Below, piece after piece: positions 28,111 through 36,185 of a DNA stretch of 64,000 nucleotides (its first letter is position 1; the number at the start of each line of letters is the position of its first letter). Location of the stretch: the NCBI RefSeq assembly GCF_004327355.1, contig NZ_QJUM01000018.1:62001-126000 (forward strand). The letters are read 5' to 3'. The notes beneath the pieces are model-generated. The model saw only the letters and a list, made by a program, of their open reading frames with translations. It was not told where the DNA came from and did no database searches. This stretch comes from Phytopseudomonas dryadis (GTDB taxonomy: Bacteria > Pseudomonadota > Gammaproteobacteria > Pseudomonadales > Pseudomonadaceae). The position numbers and the translations under genes are program-made.

Positions 28111-29892
28111 TCAGGATTCCGGCATCATCCGGCGATTGTGCAGATGCAGCGCGGCGATCTTCGCCACCGCCTCGCTGAAGGCGATACACGCCGCGCTCCT
28201 GATGCCGGGGTGCGCCTCCAGTGGCTCTTCTCTCTGCAGCAGTACCAGCAGCCCGAGCGTTTCGTCCTGGCGGTCGCGCAGGGCGACGGCGACCAGGTTC
28301 ACCCGCGGGCTGCCAAGGCTGTTGAGCAGGGGCTGGTAGTCGCCGGCCTTGTCGAACCCCAGGCTGAGCGCCGCGCTGCTACCGTCGAGGGCCTGCCGCA
28401 ACCAGGGCGGCAGTGGCCGGTCGAGGGCATGGGCGAGCAGGTCATGGGCGAGCAGGTCATGGCGGCCCGGCGCCTGTGCGACGCCGTCGAGCCGCAGTCC
28501 GTGGGGTTGCAGTTGCCCGTCCTCGAGCAGGTAGAGGATGCCGGCATCGGCCTGTACCGCGTCGATGCTTTCGTGCAGCGTGCGTTGCAGCAGGCTGTCG
28601 ATGTCCGGCTGCTGCCCCAGTTCGACGACGATGCCCTGGTAGCGGGTGATGCTGCGGTTCATCCGCGTCATCGCCAGCGCCAGCCTGTCCACTTCCAGCA
28701 CCGAAGAACGCACGCCATCCGCCGCGGCGAAAGCGAAGCGGCCCATGGCTTCGCTCTGGGCCTGCAACGCGCCCAGCGGGCGGGTGATGCAGCGTGACGC
28801 CAGCCAGCCCAGCGGCAGGCACAGCAGCAGGGTGGTCAGGGTGACCAGGGCGCCCTGCCAGCGGATGCGGTAGGCATCGGCCAGCAGTTCGTCCTCGGGA
28901 ACCAGCAACGCCAGGTACAGGCCGGCGGGGCCCCCTTCGCCGAGCTGGCTGCGCGAGACCACCCAGCGGCGTTTGTCCAGGTTCACTATGCGTTGCTGGT
29001 CGCCGTCCGCCTCCAGTTCCTCCAGCGCCCCGGCCAGCGTCGGCAGCAGGTCGCGCACGCGGGCCAGGTGGGGCTCGGGGTCCTCGCGGATCAGGCGGCG
29101 GCTATCCGGGTAGGCCACGGCGACCCCCCTGGCATCGAACAGCAGCACTTCGCTGTCGGGGGTCACCTTGTGCTTGATCAGGGTCGCGGACAACTGTTCC
29201 AGGGTCAGGTCGGCGGCCAGGACGCCATCGTCGCCGGCCGGGGTGGCCAGGGTGGTGCCGATCGCCCCGGAGGAGAAGAACACATAGGGGGTGGTGCTGA
29301 TCCGGGCGTTTTCCGCGCGGGCGCGGACATACCACTCGCGGTCGCGGGGATCGTAGTCCTGGCCGTTTGCCGCGCGCCGCTCGAGCAGCTTGAGGGCGTC
29401 GTCGTAGAACAGGTATTCGCCAGCGCGGCTGTCGCCCTGCTGCTCGATCGACCAGATCTGGAAGGCGGCCCCGGGCGGCGCCTCGAACTGGCGTTGCACG
29501 CTGCGCTCGCGCAGCGCGCGCACCATGAAGAAATCGCCATTGCGGTAGCCCAGGTAGACGGCGGCGAGCTTGGGGTTGTCGCGCAGCGCCTGGGCGAAGG
29601 GGGCGAGCAGGGGCTGGCGCGTCTGCAGGTCGTCGCCCCGGGTGCCCTCGGCGAAGGCCAGCACCCCGAGCAGGTGGCGAATGGGTTGGTAGGTCGCGCC
29701 GATATCGCGCTGCACGTCCTGCTGGATGCGTTCGAACAGCGTGGCGCTGCTGGAGAAGATGATCGCCGTGGTCTGCCGGTAATTGAACAGGCCCAGGGCA
29801 CCGCCTGCCAGCAGCAACAACAGGATGAACAGCACGCTGATATGGACGTGCAGGGGAAACCTGTGTGCGTGGGGCCGGAAACCGCTGGGCAT
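28111..29892 (-). CDS. Cache-HAMP-GAF sensor lacking an output domain
   Basis: A 593-residue membrane sensor. After one membrane segment (about 17-37) comes a large periplasmic double-Cache/PDC domain (RDREWYVRARAENARISTTP, then VLAADLTLEQLSA), a second membrane segment (about 346-365), a HAMP linker (TRPLGALQAQSEAMGRF) and a GAF-like domain (about 427-585). The protein stops just after HLHNRRMMPES. In related pseudomonad proteins, as I recall, an HD-GYP phosphodiesterase follows at this point; none is encoded here or in the next 250 bases. A 15-base in-frame tandem repeat duplicates DLLAH near residue 480. It may be a truncated c-di-GMP enzyme or act through a partner. Confidence 0.8.
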   Translation of the reverse strand: MPSGFRPHAHRFPLHVHISVLFILLLLLAGGALGLFNYRQTTAIIFSSSATLFERIQQDVQRDIGATYQPIRHLLGVLAFAEGTRGDDLQTRQPLLAPFAQALRDNPKLAAVYLGYRNGDFFMVRALRERSVQRQFEAPPGAAFQIWSIEQQGDSRAGEYLFYDDALKLLERRAANGQDYDPRDREWYVRARAENARISTTPYVFFSSGAIGTTLATPAGDDGVLAADLTLEQLSATLIKHKVTPDSEVLLFDARGVAVAYPDSRRLIREDPEPHLARVRDLLPTLAGALEELEADGDQQRIVNLDKRRWVVSRSQLGEGGPAGLYLALLVPEDELLADAYRIRWQGALVTLTTLLLCLPLGWLASRCITRPLGALQAQSEAMGRFAFAAADGVRSSVLEVDRLALAMTRMNRSITRYQGIVVELGQQPDIDSLLQRTLHESIDAVQADAGILYLLEDGQLQPHGLRLDGVAQAPGRHDLLAHDLLAHALDRPLPPWLRQALDGSSAALSLGFDKAGDYQPLLNSLGSPRVNLVAVALRDRQDETLGLLVLLQREEPLEAHPGIRSAACIAFSEAVAKIAALHLHNRRMMPES

Positions 29893-29951
29893 GGCGCGTC
29901 GCTCCCTGGTTGCGCCCGGGCAGCATAATCAAGCGCGCGTCCGCTTGTCGA

Positions 29952-31013
29952 CTACTCGGTCAGCGCGGCCCGGCGCGCCGTGGAACGCTTGTCCAGCCAT
30001 TGCCGCAGGCCATGCATCAGCAGGGCGACGAACAGCGTCACCAGCACGCCGAGCAGCGCGTTGAGCAGGCGTACCTGGGGCAGGTGCCAGTCCCTGGCCA
30101 GGCTCTCGGCGAGCAGCACGAAACAGACCGTGGTCTGCAGCACGAACAGGCCGTAGTGGTTGGCCTGCACGGCGCGGCTGAGGGTGATCAGCGGCAGCAT
30201 GATGGCGACCATCAGCGCCGGGCTCTGCAGGCTGTTGCCCAGGAGGATCAGCAGGCCGGCCGCGGTCAGGCTGGCCATGCTCGCCTGCATGGCCCGCACC
30301 AGGCTGCCGCGGAACTCGATCTGCAGCGTGGTCACCACGGCCAGGGTCAACCAGTAGCCGCGTTGCAGGTTGGCCAGGTTGACGATCAGGCCGGCCAGCG
30401 ACAGCGCCAGGGTGCAGCCCAGCGCATACAGCCACCATTGCTGTCGCGACTGGCGCCGGGCATGCCGGCGCAGCACCTTGAGCAGGCTGACCAGGCGTGG
30501 CATGTAGGGCCACATGCGCAAACCGTGGAAGCCGCGCAGGCCGAACGCCAGGAGCATCACCCAGAGACCACCGAGGGTGAACAGCATGCTGATCGCATGG
30601 GGGTTGTTCAGGCTGCTGGCGCCCTGTTGCCCCTGGCCGAGGCACAGGCACACGGTGAGACCGATGCCCAGCTTGCCGGCCTCGGCGCCATAGCGCTGCA
30701 GCCAGGCCAGCAGCAGGCCGAAGGCGGCGAACAGCGCCAGGCTGATCAGGGGGTGGGTCGCCGACCAGAAGCCCAGGCCGGCACTGCAGGCGCCAAGCCC
30801 GGTGAGCAGCAACATGCGCAGCATGCCGAAGCGGTGCAGGGGATTGGCCTGGGCGGCCTGGAAAGCGCCAACCGCGGCCCACAGGAACCCCGGATGGGCA
30901 CTGAACAGGCCCAGCAGCAGGGGCAGGGCGCAACCCAGCCCGGCGACCACGGCCGGCCCCCAGGCCGGCGGCCCGGCATGCCAGTTGAAGATTTGCCGCA
31001 GCAGCACCTTCAT
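29952..31013 (-). CDS. FUSC-family membrane protein
   Basis: A 353-residue protein with about ten hydrophobic segments in two groups separated by a basic stretch (RRHARRQSRQQWW, about residues 180-195). The second group contains RGYWLTLAVVTTLQIEFRGS and RAMQASMASLTAAGLLI, the hallmark of fusaric-acid-resistance (FUSC/YccS/AaeB) proteins. Members export aromatic acids; the substrate here is unknown. It starts three bases downstream of the dgt stop in the same direction, so the two are probably cotranscribed. Confidence 0.85.
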   Translation of the reverse strand: MKVLLRQIFNWHAGPPAWGPAVVAGLGCALPLLLGLFSAHPGFLWAAVGAFQAAQANPLHRFGMLRMLLLTGLGACSAGLGFWSATHPLISLALFAAFGLLLAWLQRYGAEAGKLGIGLTVCLCLGQGQQGASSLNNPHAISMLFTLGGLWVMLLAFGLRGFHGLRMWPYMPRLVSLLKVLRRHARRQSRQQWWLYALGCTLALSLAGLIVNLANLQRGYWLTLAVVTTLQIEFRGSLVRAMQASMASLTAAGLLILLGNSLQSPALMVAIMLPLITLSRAVQANHYGLFVLQTTVCFVLLAESLARDWHLPQVRLLNALLGVLVTLFVALLMHGLRQWLDKRSTARRAALTE

Positions 31014-31016
31014 CGC

Positions 31017-32348
31017 TTATACCGGGCTCGAACGACCGGTCATCTCGCGGGCCATCTCTGTCGCGTAGCTATCGGTCATGCCGGCGATGAAGTCGATCAT
31101 GCGCAAGAAGGATCGGTACAGGGGCCAGTGGGGATCGGGGGCATTGGGGCCGAGCAGGTCGAGAATGCGCCGGTGCTTGAAGGACGGCGTACGCCCGCCG
31201 TGCTGTTCGAGTGCGGCACCGCAGAAGGCGTTCAGAAGAATTTCCAGGGTGGTGTAGGCGCCGATCTCGTGCAGGGTCTTGCGTTTGTCCTGGAAGATCT
31301 TTTCCCGGGCCATGGCCTTGGCGCTCTGCACGCAGCGTTTGGCCGACCCGTGCATGTGTTCGACCAGGTCGCCCGCCAGGTCGCCGGCCAGCAGTGCCCG
31401 CTGTTGCTCGACGAAGGCGCTGGCCGCCGAGTTGGTCAGGTGTTCGATGGCCTTGCCGCGCAGGATCGCCAGCTTGCGCCGCCTGGAGTCCCTGGGGCCG
31501 AGCTGGCGATAGGTTTCCGGCAGATCGTCGCCGACCAGATCGAGCAGCAGTGATTCCACCTCGGCATACTCGAGCAGTTCCATTTCCAGGCCATCTTCGA
31601 GATCGATCAGGCCATAGCAGATGTCGTCCGCGGCCTCCATCAGGTACACCAGCGGATGGCGGGCCCAGCGCTGCTCCTCGAGCTGCGGCAGGCCGAGCTT
31701 GTGGGTGATCTGCTCGAGCAGGGGCAGCTCGCTCTGGTAACAGCCGAACTTGTGTTTCTTGTAGCCCAGCGCTTCGGCGTGGCGGGCGGTCCAGGGGTAT
31801 TTGAGGTAGGCGCCGAGGGTGGCGTAGGTCAGCCGCGTGCCGCCGTCGAACTGGTGATACTCCAGCTGGGTGAGGACCCGGAAGCCCTGGGCGTTGCCCT
31901 CGAAACTGAGGAAGTCGCCACGCTCGGCATCGCTCATCGCGTCCAGCCAGCCGCGTCCGGCGGCTTGCTGGAACCAGTGGCGGATGGCGTCTTCGCCGGA
32001 GTGGCCGAAGGGCGGATTGCCGATGTCGTGGGCCAGGCAGGCGGACTGCACGACCATGCCCATGTCGCTCGGCGCGCACCAGTCGGGCAGATCCTGGCGG
32101 ATCATCTCGCCGACGCGCATGCCCAGGGAGCGGCCCACGCAACTGACTTCCAGCGAATGGGTCAGGCGCGTGTGGATGTGGTCGTTGCTCGACACCGGGT
32201 GTACCTGGGTCTTGCGGCCCAGGCGGCGGAAGGCGCCGGAAAAGATGATCCGGTCGTGATCCTTGTGGAACGGGCTGCGGCCCAGCTCGTCGGCGCTGGG
32301 GGCCGGTTTGCCGAGGCGTTCACGGGTGAGCAGGGTTTGCCAGTCCAA
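31017..32348 (-). CDS. dgt: Deoxyguanosinetriphosphate triphosphohydrolase
   Basis: A 443-residue dGTPase of the HD superfamily. The metal ligands are visible in [13 protein letters not shown] (His64) and [16 protein letters not shown] (His107-Asp108), with a later Asp in [17 protein letters not shown]. The N-terminal [15 protein letters not shown] is the nucleotide-contact motif of the family. It hydrolyses dGTP to deoxyguanosine and triphosphate and influences dNTP pools. The start ATG at 32348 is supported by AGGAAGCGC upstream. Confidence 0.95.
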   Translation of the reverse strand: MDWQTLLTRERLGKPAPSADELGRSPFHKDHDRIIFSGAFRRLGRKTQVHPVSSNDHIHTRLTHSLEVSCVGRSLGMRVGEMIRQDLPDWCAPSDMGMVVQSACLAHDIGNPPFGHSGEDAIRHWFQQAAGRGWLDAMSDAERGDFLSFEGNAQGFRVLTQLEYHQFDGGTRLTYATLGAYLKYPWTARHAEALGYKKHKFGCYQSELPLLEQITHKLGLPQLEEQRWARHPLVYLMEAADDICYGLIDLEDGLEMELLEYAEVESLLLDLVGDDLPETYRQLGPRDSRRRKLAILRGKAIEHLTNSAASAFVEQQRALLAGDLAGDLVEHMHGSAKRCVQSAKAMAREKIFQDKRKTLHEIGAYTTLEILLNAFCGAALEQHGGRTPSFKHRRILDLLGPNAPDPHWPLYRSFLRMIDFIAGMTDSYATEMAREMTGRSSPV

Positions 32349-32480
32349 GAGCGCTTCCTTTGCCAGAGACGGTGACGGCCGGGGCCGTCATCCAGGCACG
32401 CGCTGAGGGCGCAGGTGCACGGCCCCGGCGCGCGGTTCGTCGCTAGCTTCCCTGTTCGTCCCGGCAACTGCAAGGTCGAT

Positions 32481-32777
32481 CTAGGGTCTGTTGACGTTTC
32501 AGCACGACCGCGCCGGAGCCCGTTTTGCCGCGAGGCAAGGCACGAGCCGCGAAGTTTAGCGGGCTAAATGAGCCGGCGAGAAACGCAGCATCGCGGCAAA
32601 ACGGGCCCGGCCCTTCGGGTGGGGCCGCCTAGGTTGCGCGAAAAATCTCGCCATGCGTTGTTGGAGGACTTGGCAAGGGAACACGCGGACGGCTAGTCCA
32701 TTCCCGGCGTCCTCCGCCTAGCCTGGCGAGATTTTGCGCGGCAACGCGGCTTGCGCTGAAACGTCAACAGACCCTAG
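32481..32777. mobile_element. MITE-like element with perfect 23-bp terminal repeats
   Basis: The element is bounded by perfect 23-base inverted repeats (32481-32503, beginning CTAGGGTCTGTTGACG and ending TTTCAGC; complement at 32755-32777). Because CTAG is itself palindromic, the outer four bases can be read as a CTAG target-site duplication around a 289-base element. Two inner inverted repeats are present: GCCCGTTTTGCCGCGA (32518-32533 / 32591-32606) and AAAATCTCGCCA (32642-32653 / 32724-32735), plus GGAGGAC/GTCCTCC. There is no transposase, so a partner elsewhere would be needed to move it. It interrupts the 3' end of the gene at 32718-33026. Confidence 0.88.
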
Positions 32778-33026
32778 GTGCTGCACACGTTGTTGCAGGC
32801 GGTTGAGGAAACCGCTCTCGAAGGCCAGGCGGTTATCGCCCGGTTCGATCAGCGCCCGCGCATAGGCCAGGTGCCGCCAGAGCTGGCGGCGGTGCTGATC
32901 GTCGAACCATTCATCTGCGCTGCGTACCCCTTCGTCGACGAGCAACTGCAGCGCCAGCGGCGCGTCCGTGATCACCGCCGGCTGTCCGGCGAAGTCGGGG
33001 ATTCTGGCCTGGTCGCGGGCGTTCAT
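32718..33026 (-). CDS. Small hypothetical protein with MITE-encoded C-terminus
   Basis: A 102-residue protein (MNARDQARIPDFAGQ onward) with no recognised family; it is acidic and predicted helical (QHRRQLWRHLAYARALIEPG). The last residues after RVQHL (GSVDVSAQAALPRKISPG) and the stop are encoded by the inserted MITE-like element. Joining the flanks across one CTAG restores an alternative ending, DRPCSCRDEQGS then stop. It overlaps the upstream 68-codon gene by four bases (ATGA), so both form one transcription unit divergent from the XRE gene. Confidence 0.65.
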   Translation of the reverse strand: MNARDQARIPDFAGQPAVITDAPLALQLLVDEGVRSADEWFDDQHRRQLWRHLAYARALIEPGDNRLAFESGFLNRLQQRVQHLGSVDVSAQAALPRKISPG

Positions 33027-33229
33027 GGCGGGCCGTCGGCTTGTCGGGCCTTGAGGGTGTGCAGGTCGACCAGGACATGGGCGCCTGCCGTCAGCACGGG
33101 CAGTTCCCCGGCCTCGACCCAGGCGCGAACGAGACTCAGGTCGTTGCCATGGCCGATGAGTTGTGCGAAGCGCGGCAGGCTGACGTATCGTGGCGAGTCG
33201 GGAAAGGGGCTGAGGTCGAGTTCTTCCAC
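33023..33229 (-). CDS. Small excisionase/MerR-like DNA-binding protein (putative)
   Basis: A 68-residue protein starting at a GTG (33229). The pattern RYVSLPRFAQLIGHG, then VRAWVEAGELPVLTAGAHVL, then VDLHTL is like the winged-helix excisionase (Xis) proteins of Pf-type filamentous phage and AlpA-like regulators: a helix-turn-helix, a basic or polar wing and a closing hydrophobic strand. The match is by pattern only. A divergent XRE-type gene lies 136 bases upstream, a layout common in phage lysogeny switches. No integrase or phage structural gene is nearby. Confidence 0.55.
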   Translation of the reverse strand: MEELDLSPFPDSPRYVSLPRFAQLIGHGNDLSLVRAWVEAGELPVLTAGAHVLVDLHTLKARQADGPP

Positions 33230-33297
33230 TTTGATTCTGCTTCCTGCAACATGATCGGCTCCTGACGCCGCGCCCGCCGGGCTGGGCGAAGCGAGGG

Positions 33298-33322
33298 TTA
33301 GTTTTAATCACTAAATGTTAGT
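33298..33322. promoter_or_regulatory. Operator-like TTAGT/ACTAA repeats between divergent genes
   Basis: TTAGT (33298-33302), ACTAA (33310-33314) and TTAGT (33318-33322) make three regularly spaced half-sites in an AT-rich block; a further dyad TGCG-TTTAAG-CGCA follows. The position in the gap between the 68-residue gene and the XRE gene suggests binding sites for the XRE protein. This is inference from spacing and symmetry. Confidence 0.5.
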
Positions 33323-33365
33323 ATGTCAATGCGTTTAAGCGCATGACTCAGGACGAGAATTAGTC

Positions 33366-33785
33366 ATGACCAACAAGCGCTTTCTGTTCACGGCCGGCGA
33401 GCGGATGCGAGGACTGCGTGAATTGATGGGGTTGAGCCGCAAGGCGTTCGCGGAAATCGTCGGCATGCCGCCCAAGCGCGTCGAGAACATCGAAAACGGC
33501 TGGCAGCGCATGCATGACGAGGATTTTCAGAAGGTCTGCAGCAAGTTCGAGGACTTCAGTCGCTGGATCGCCTACGAAGGCCCCATCGACTCGCTGCCGC
33601 TGCAGCTCAAGGTGGCCGACTCGGCGCAGAAGGCCGCGGTCTACCTGGTCAAGCGCAATCCCGATCTGCTCGATGGCAGTGGCATGAGCTTCGCCGAATG
33701 GCAGCAACGGCACCGGGACGTGCTGGTGGAAATCGAGAGCCAGGCCGGCGAGCTGGCGCAGGACGATGCCACGGACGAGCGCTGA
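33366..33785 (+). CDS. XRE-type helix-turn-helix regulator
   Basis: A 139-residue protein whose N-terminal half is an XRE-type helix-turn-helix: RMRGLRELMGLSRKAFAEIV, then MPPKRVENIENGWQRM (about residues 13-48). The C-terminal half (residues 70-139) has no recognised fold and may serve in dimerisation. It is divergent from the two small genes at 32718-33229 and convergent with the vWA gene, ending 24 bases before it. It likely represses itself and the divergent pair. Confidence 0.8.
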   Translation: MTNKRFLFTAGERMRGLRELMGLSRKAFAEIVGMPPKRVENIENGWQRMHDEDFQKVCSKFEDFSRWIAYEGPIDSLPLQLKVADSAQKAAVYLVKRNPDLLDGSGMSFAEWQQRHRDVLVEIESQAGELAQDDATDER

Positions 33786-33809
33786 GCCGGGCGCCAGGCG
33801 CCGCGGTTA

Positions 33810-34988
33810 TCACTTGGACAGAAAACGCATGCCGTCTTCCAGGCCCTGCAGGGTCAGGGGGTACATGCGGTCGTCGACCAGCTCGCGGATGATCCCGGTC
33901 GAGGTGGTGTAGTCCCAGGTTTCCCGGGGATAGGGGTTGATCCAGATGAGTTTCCTGTACGTCTCCATGAAACGTCTGATCCAGACATGGCCGGCCTCTT
34001 CGTTCCAGTGCTCGACGCTGCCGCCCGGCTGGGTGATCTCGTAGGGCGCCATGGCCGCATCGCCGACGAACACCACCTTGTAGTCGGCGCCGTACTTGTG
34101 CAGCAGGTCGTGGGTGGAAAAACGTTCCGAGGTGCGCCGCAGGTTGTTCTTCCACACCGATTCGTACACGCAGTTGTGGAAGTAGAAGTACTCCAGGTGC
34201 TTGAACTCGGTGCGGCAGGCGGAGAACAGCTCCTCGCAGATCCTGACGTGGGCGTCCATGGAGCCGCCGATATCGAACAGCAGCAGGAGCTTGACCGCGT
34301 TGCGCCGTTCGGGGCGCATCTGGATGTTGAGCAGGCCGCCGTCCTTGGCGGTGTGGTCGATGGTGCCGTGCAGATCCAGCTCGTCCTGGGCGCCCTGGCG
34401 GGCGAACTTGCGCAGGCGGCGCAGGGCGATCTTGATCGTGCGCGTGCCCAGTTCCACCGAGTCGTCGAGGTTTTTGTAGTCGCGCTGATCCCAGACCTTG
34501 ACCGCCTTGCCCTGGCGTTTGCCGGCATCGCCGACGCGGATGCCTTCGGGGTTGTAGCCGCCCGAGCCGAAGGGGCTGGTGCCGCCGGTGCCGATCCACC
34601 TGTTGCCGCCGGCGTGGCGTTCCTTCTGTTCTTCCAGGCGTTTCTTGAATGCCTCGATCAGCTTGTCGAGGCCGCCGAGGGACTCGATCCTGGCCCGCTC
34701 TTCGTCGCTCAGCGAGCGCTCGAATTCCTTGCGCAGCCATTCGTCCGGAATCAGCGCCTCGAGATGCTCATCCAGGTTCTGCAAGCCGTTGAAGTAGGCG
34801 GCGAAGGCGCGGTCGAACTTGTCGAAATGACGCTCGTCCTTGACCAGGATCGCCCGCGCCAGGTAGTAGAACTCGTCCATGTCGGCGAAGGTGACCTTGT
34901 GCTTCAGGGCGTCGATCAGGTCGAGCAGTTCACGCACCGAGACCGGCACCTTGGCGGCACGCATTTCGTTGAACAGGTTGAGCAGCAT
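33810..34988 (-). CDS. CoxE-like vWA-domain protein
   Basis: A 392-residue soluble protein with an N-terminal helical half (about 1-130), a Gly-rich linker (GTGGTSPFGSGGYNPEG) and a C-terminal vWA domain with the metal site DIGGS (239-243) in LLLLFDIGGSMDAH. The Gly replacing the usual Ser in DxSxS is seen in CoxE-type proteins. These partner MoxR/CoxD ATPases, and the ATPase gene lies just upstream in the same direction (35212-36057). In CO dehydrogenase systems the pair matures a metal site; no dehydrogenase is nearby, so the client is unknown. Confidence 0.88.
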   Translation of the reverse strand: MLLNLFNEMRAAKVPVSVRELLDLIDALKHKVTFADMDEFYYLARAILVKDERHFDKFDRAFAAYFNGLQNLDEHLEALIPDEWLRKEFERSLSDEERARIESLGGLDKLIEAFKKRLEEQKERHAGGNRWIGTGGTSPFGSGGYNPEGIRVGDAGKRQGKAVKVWDQRDYKNLDDSVELGTRTIKIALRRLRKFARQGAQDELDLHGTIDHTAKDGGLLNIQMRPERRNAVKLLLLFDIGGSMDAHVRICEELFSACRTEFKHLEYFYFHNCVYESVWKNNLRRTSERFSTHDLLHKYGADYKVVFVGDAAMAPYEITQPGGSVEHWNEEAGHVWIRRFMETYRKLIWINPYPRETWDYTTSTGIIRELVDDRMYPLTLQGLEDGMRFLSK

Positions 34989-35034
34989 GGTGGCTATCTC
35001 CCGATTTCCCGTGGATGCCGTCTTGATCCTTGGC

Positions 35035-35172
35035 CTGCAAGAGCCCGTTCGCAGTCAGGGTTGAGCAGTAGGCGCGTCGATCCCGGCGCGAGGCGAGGGC
35101 GGCCATGCTGCAAAATCGCGGTATGGCCACGATTCGCCGCGAGGTCGCGGCTCCTACGCAAATGGGGCAATT
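35035..35172 (+). repeat. REP-pair intergenic element
   Basis: The 223-base gap between the MoxR and vWA genes holds a paired palindrome (GTAGGCGCGTCGATCCCGGC facing GCCGCGAGGTCGCGGCTCCT) around GGCCATGCTGCAAAATCGC. The same arrangement, including the flanks GCAAGAGCCCGTTCG and GGGCAAT/TGGCAAT, recurs at 45831-45975, so the repeated unit is about 140 bases. Its position inside a probable operon may affect mRNA stability or relative expression of the two genes. Confidence 0.75.
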
Positions 35173-35211
35173 CTGGCGCTCAGCCGGCGCTTTTTTCCAC
35201 CGTGCCGACCC

Positions 35212-36057
35212 TCAGCGGTTGCCGCGTCGCACCATGAAGGCCAGGCGTTCGAGCAGTTGCACGTCCTGTTCGTTCTTCACCAGGGCGCCGGCCAGGGGCG
35301 GGATGGCCTTGGTCGGGTCGCGTTCGCGCAGCACCGCTTCGCCGATATTGTCGGCCATCAGCAGTTTGAGCCAGTCGACCAGTTCGCTGGTCGAGGGTTT
35401 CTTCTTCAGCCCCGGTACCTTGCGCACGTCGAAGAACACGTCCAGCGCCTCGGCCACCAGCTCCTTCTTGATGCCGGGGTAGTGCACGTCGACGATCTTC
35501 TGCAGGGTCTGGCGGTCGGGGAAGGCGATGTAGTGGAAGAAGCAGCGGCGCAGGAAGGCGTCCGGCAGTTCCTTCTCGTTGTTGGAGGTGATGATGATGA
35601 TCGGTCGGTGCCTGGCCTTGATGGTTTCGTCGGTCTCGTAGACGTAGAACTCCATCCTGTCGAGTTCCTGCAGCAGGTCGTTGGGGAACTCGATGTCGGC
35701 CTTGTCGATCTCGTCGATCAGCAGCACCGCGCGCTCCTCGGCCTCGAAGGCCTCCCACAGCTTGCCTTTCTTGATGTAGTTGCGTACCTCGTGAACCCGC
35801 TCGGAGTCGAGCTGCGAATCGCGCAGGCGGCTGACCGCGTCGTACTCGTACAGGCCCTGGTGGGCCTTGGTGGTGGACTTGATGTGCCAGGTGATCAGCC
35901 GGGCGCCGAAGGACTCGGCCAGTTGTTCGGCGAGCAGGGTCTTGCCGGTGCCGGGCTCGCCCTTGACCAGCAGCGGCCGCTGCAGGGTGATGGCGGCATT
36001 GACCGCGAGCTTGAGGTCGTCGGTGGCGACATAGGACGGAGTGCCTTCGAACTTCAT
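35212..36057 (-). CDS. MoxR/CoxD-type AAA+ ATPase
   Basis: A 281-residue AAA+ ATPase with Walker A GEPGTGKT (33-40), Walker B LLIDEIDKAD and sensor motif IIITSNNEKELPDAFLRRC. The latter and the short length place it in the CoxD/MoxR APE2220-like group that pairs with CoxE-like vWA proteins, unlike the MoxR at 3557-4516. The downstream partner is the vWA gene at 33810-34988. A probable promoter lies 64-93 bases upstream of its start. Confidence 0.9.
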   Translation of the reverse strand: MKFEGTPSYVATDDLKLAVNAAITLQRPLLVKGEPGTGKTLLAEQLAESFGARLITWHIKSTTKAHQGLYEYDAVSRLRDSQLDSERVHEVRNYIKKGKLWEAFEAEERAVLLIDEIDKADIEFPNDLLQELDRMEFYVYETDETIKARHRPIIIITSNNEKELPDAFLRRCFFHYIAFPDRQTLQKIVDVHYPGIKKELVAEALDVFFDVRKVPGLKKKPSTSELVDWLKLLMADNIGEAVLRERDPTKAIPPLAGALVKNEQDVQLLERLAFMVRRGNR

Positions 36058-36120
36058 CGGTAAATCCTCGAACGATCGACGCCGCCGCCAGGGGACGGGG
36101 CAGGTAGCGGAAAGGGCACG

Positions 36121-36150
36121 ACTATAACGTGCCGGGGCGGGAGCTGTGAA
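36121..36150 (-). promoter_or_regulatory. Probable sigma-70 promoter of the MoxR/vWA pair
   Basis: On the minus strand TTCACA (36150-36145), an 18-base spacer and TATAGT (36126-36121) lie upstream of the ATPase gene. The -10 box sits within a dyad (GGCACG-TTATAG-TCGTGCC) that could be an operator. Confidence 0.55.
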
Positions 36151-36185
36151 CGCAGAACGCCTGTTCGGTCACTGAATGGACGCGC

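Noticed and set aside
32481..32777. Reading the element as a Rho-independent terminator or attenuator for dgt
   Set aside because: It lies upstream of dgt on the minus strand, and the perfect 23-base ends with a CTAG duplication are those of a transposable element.
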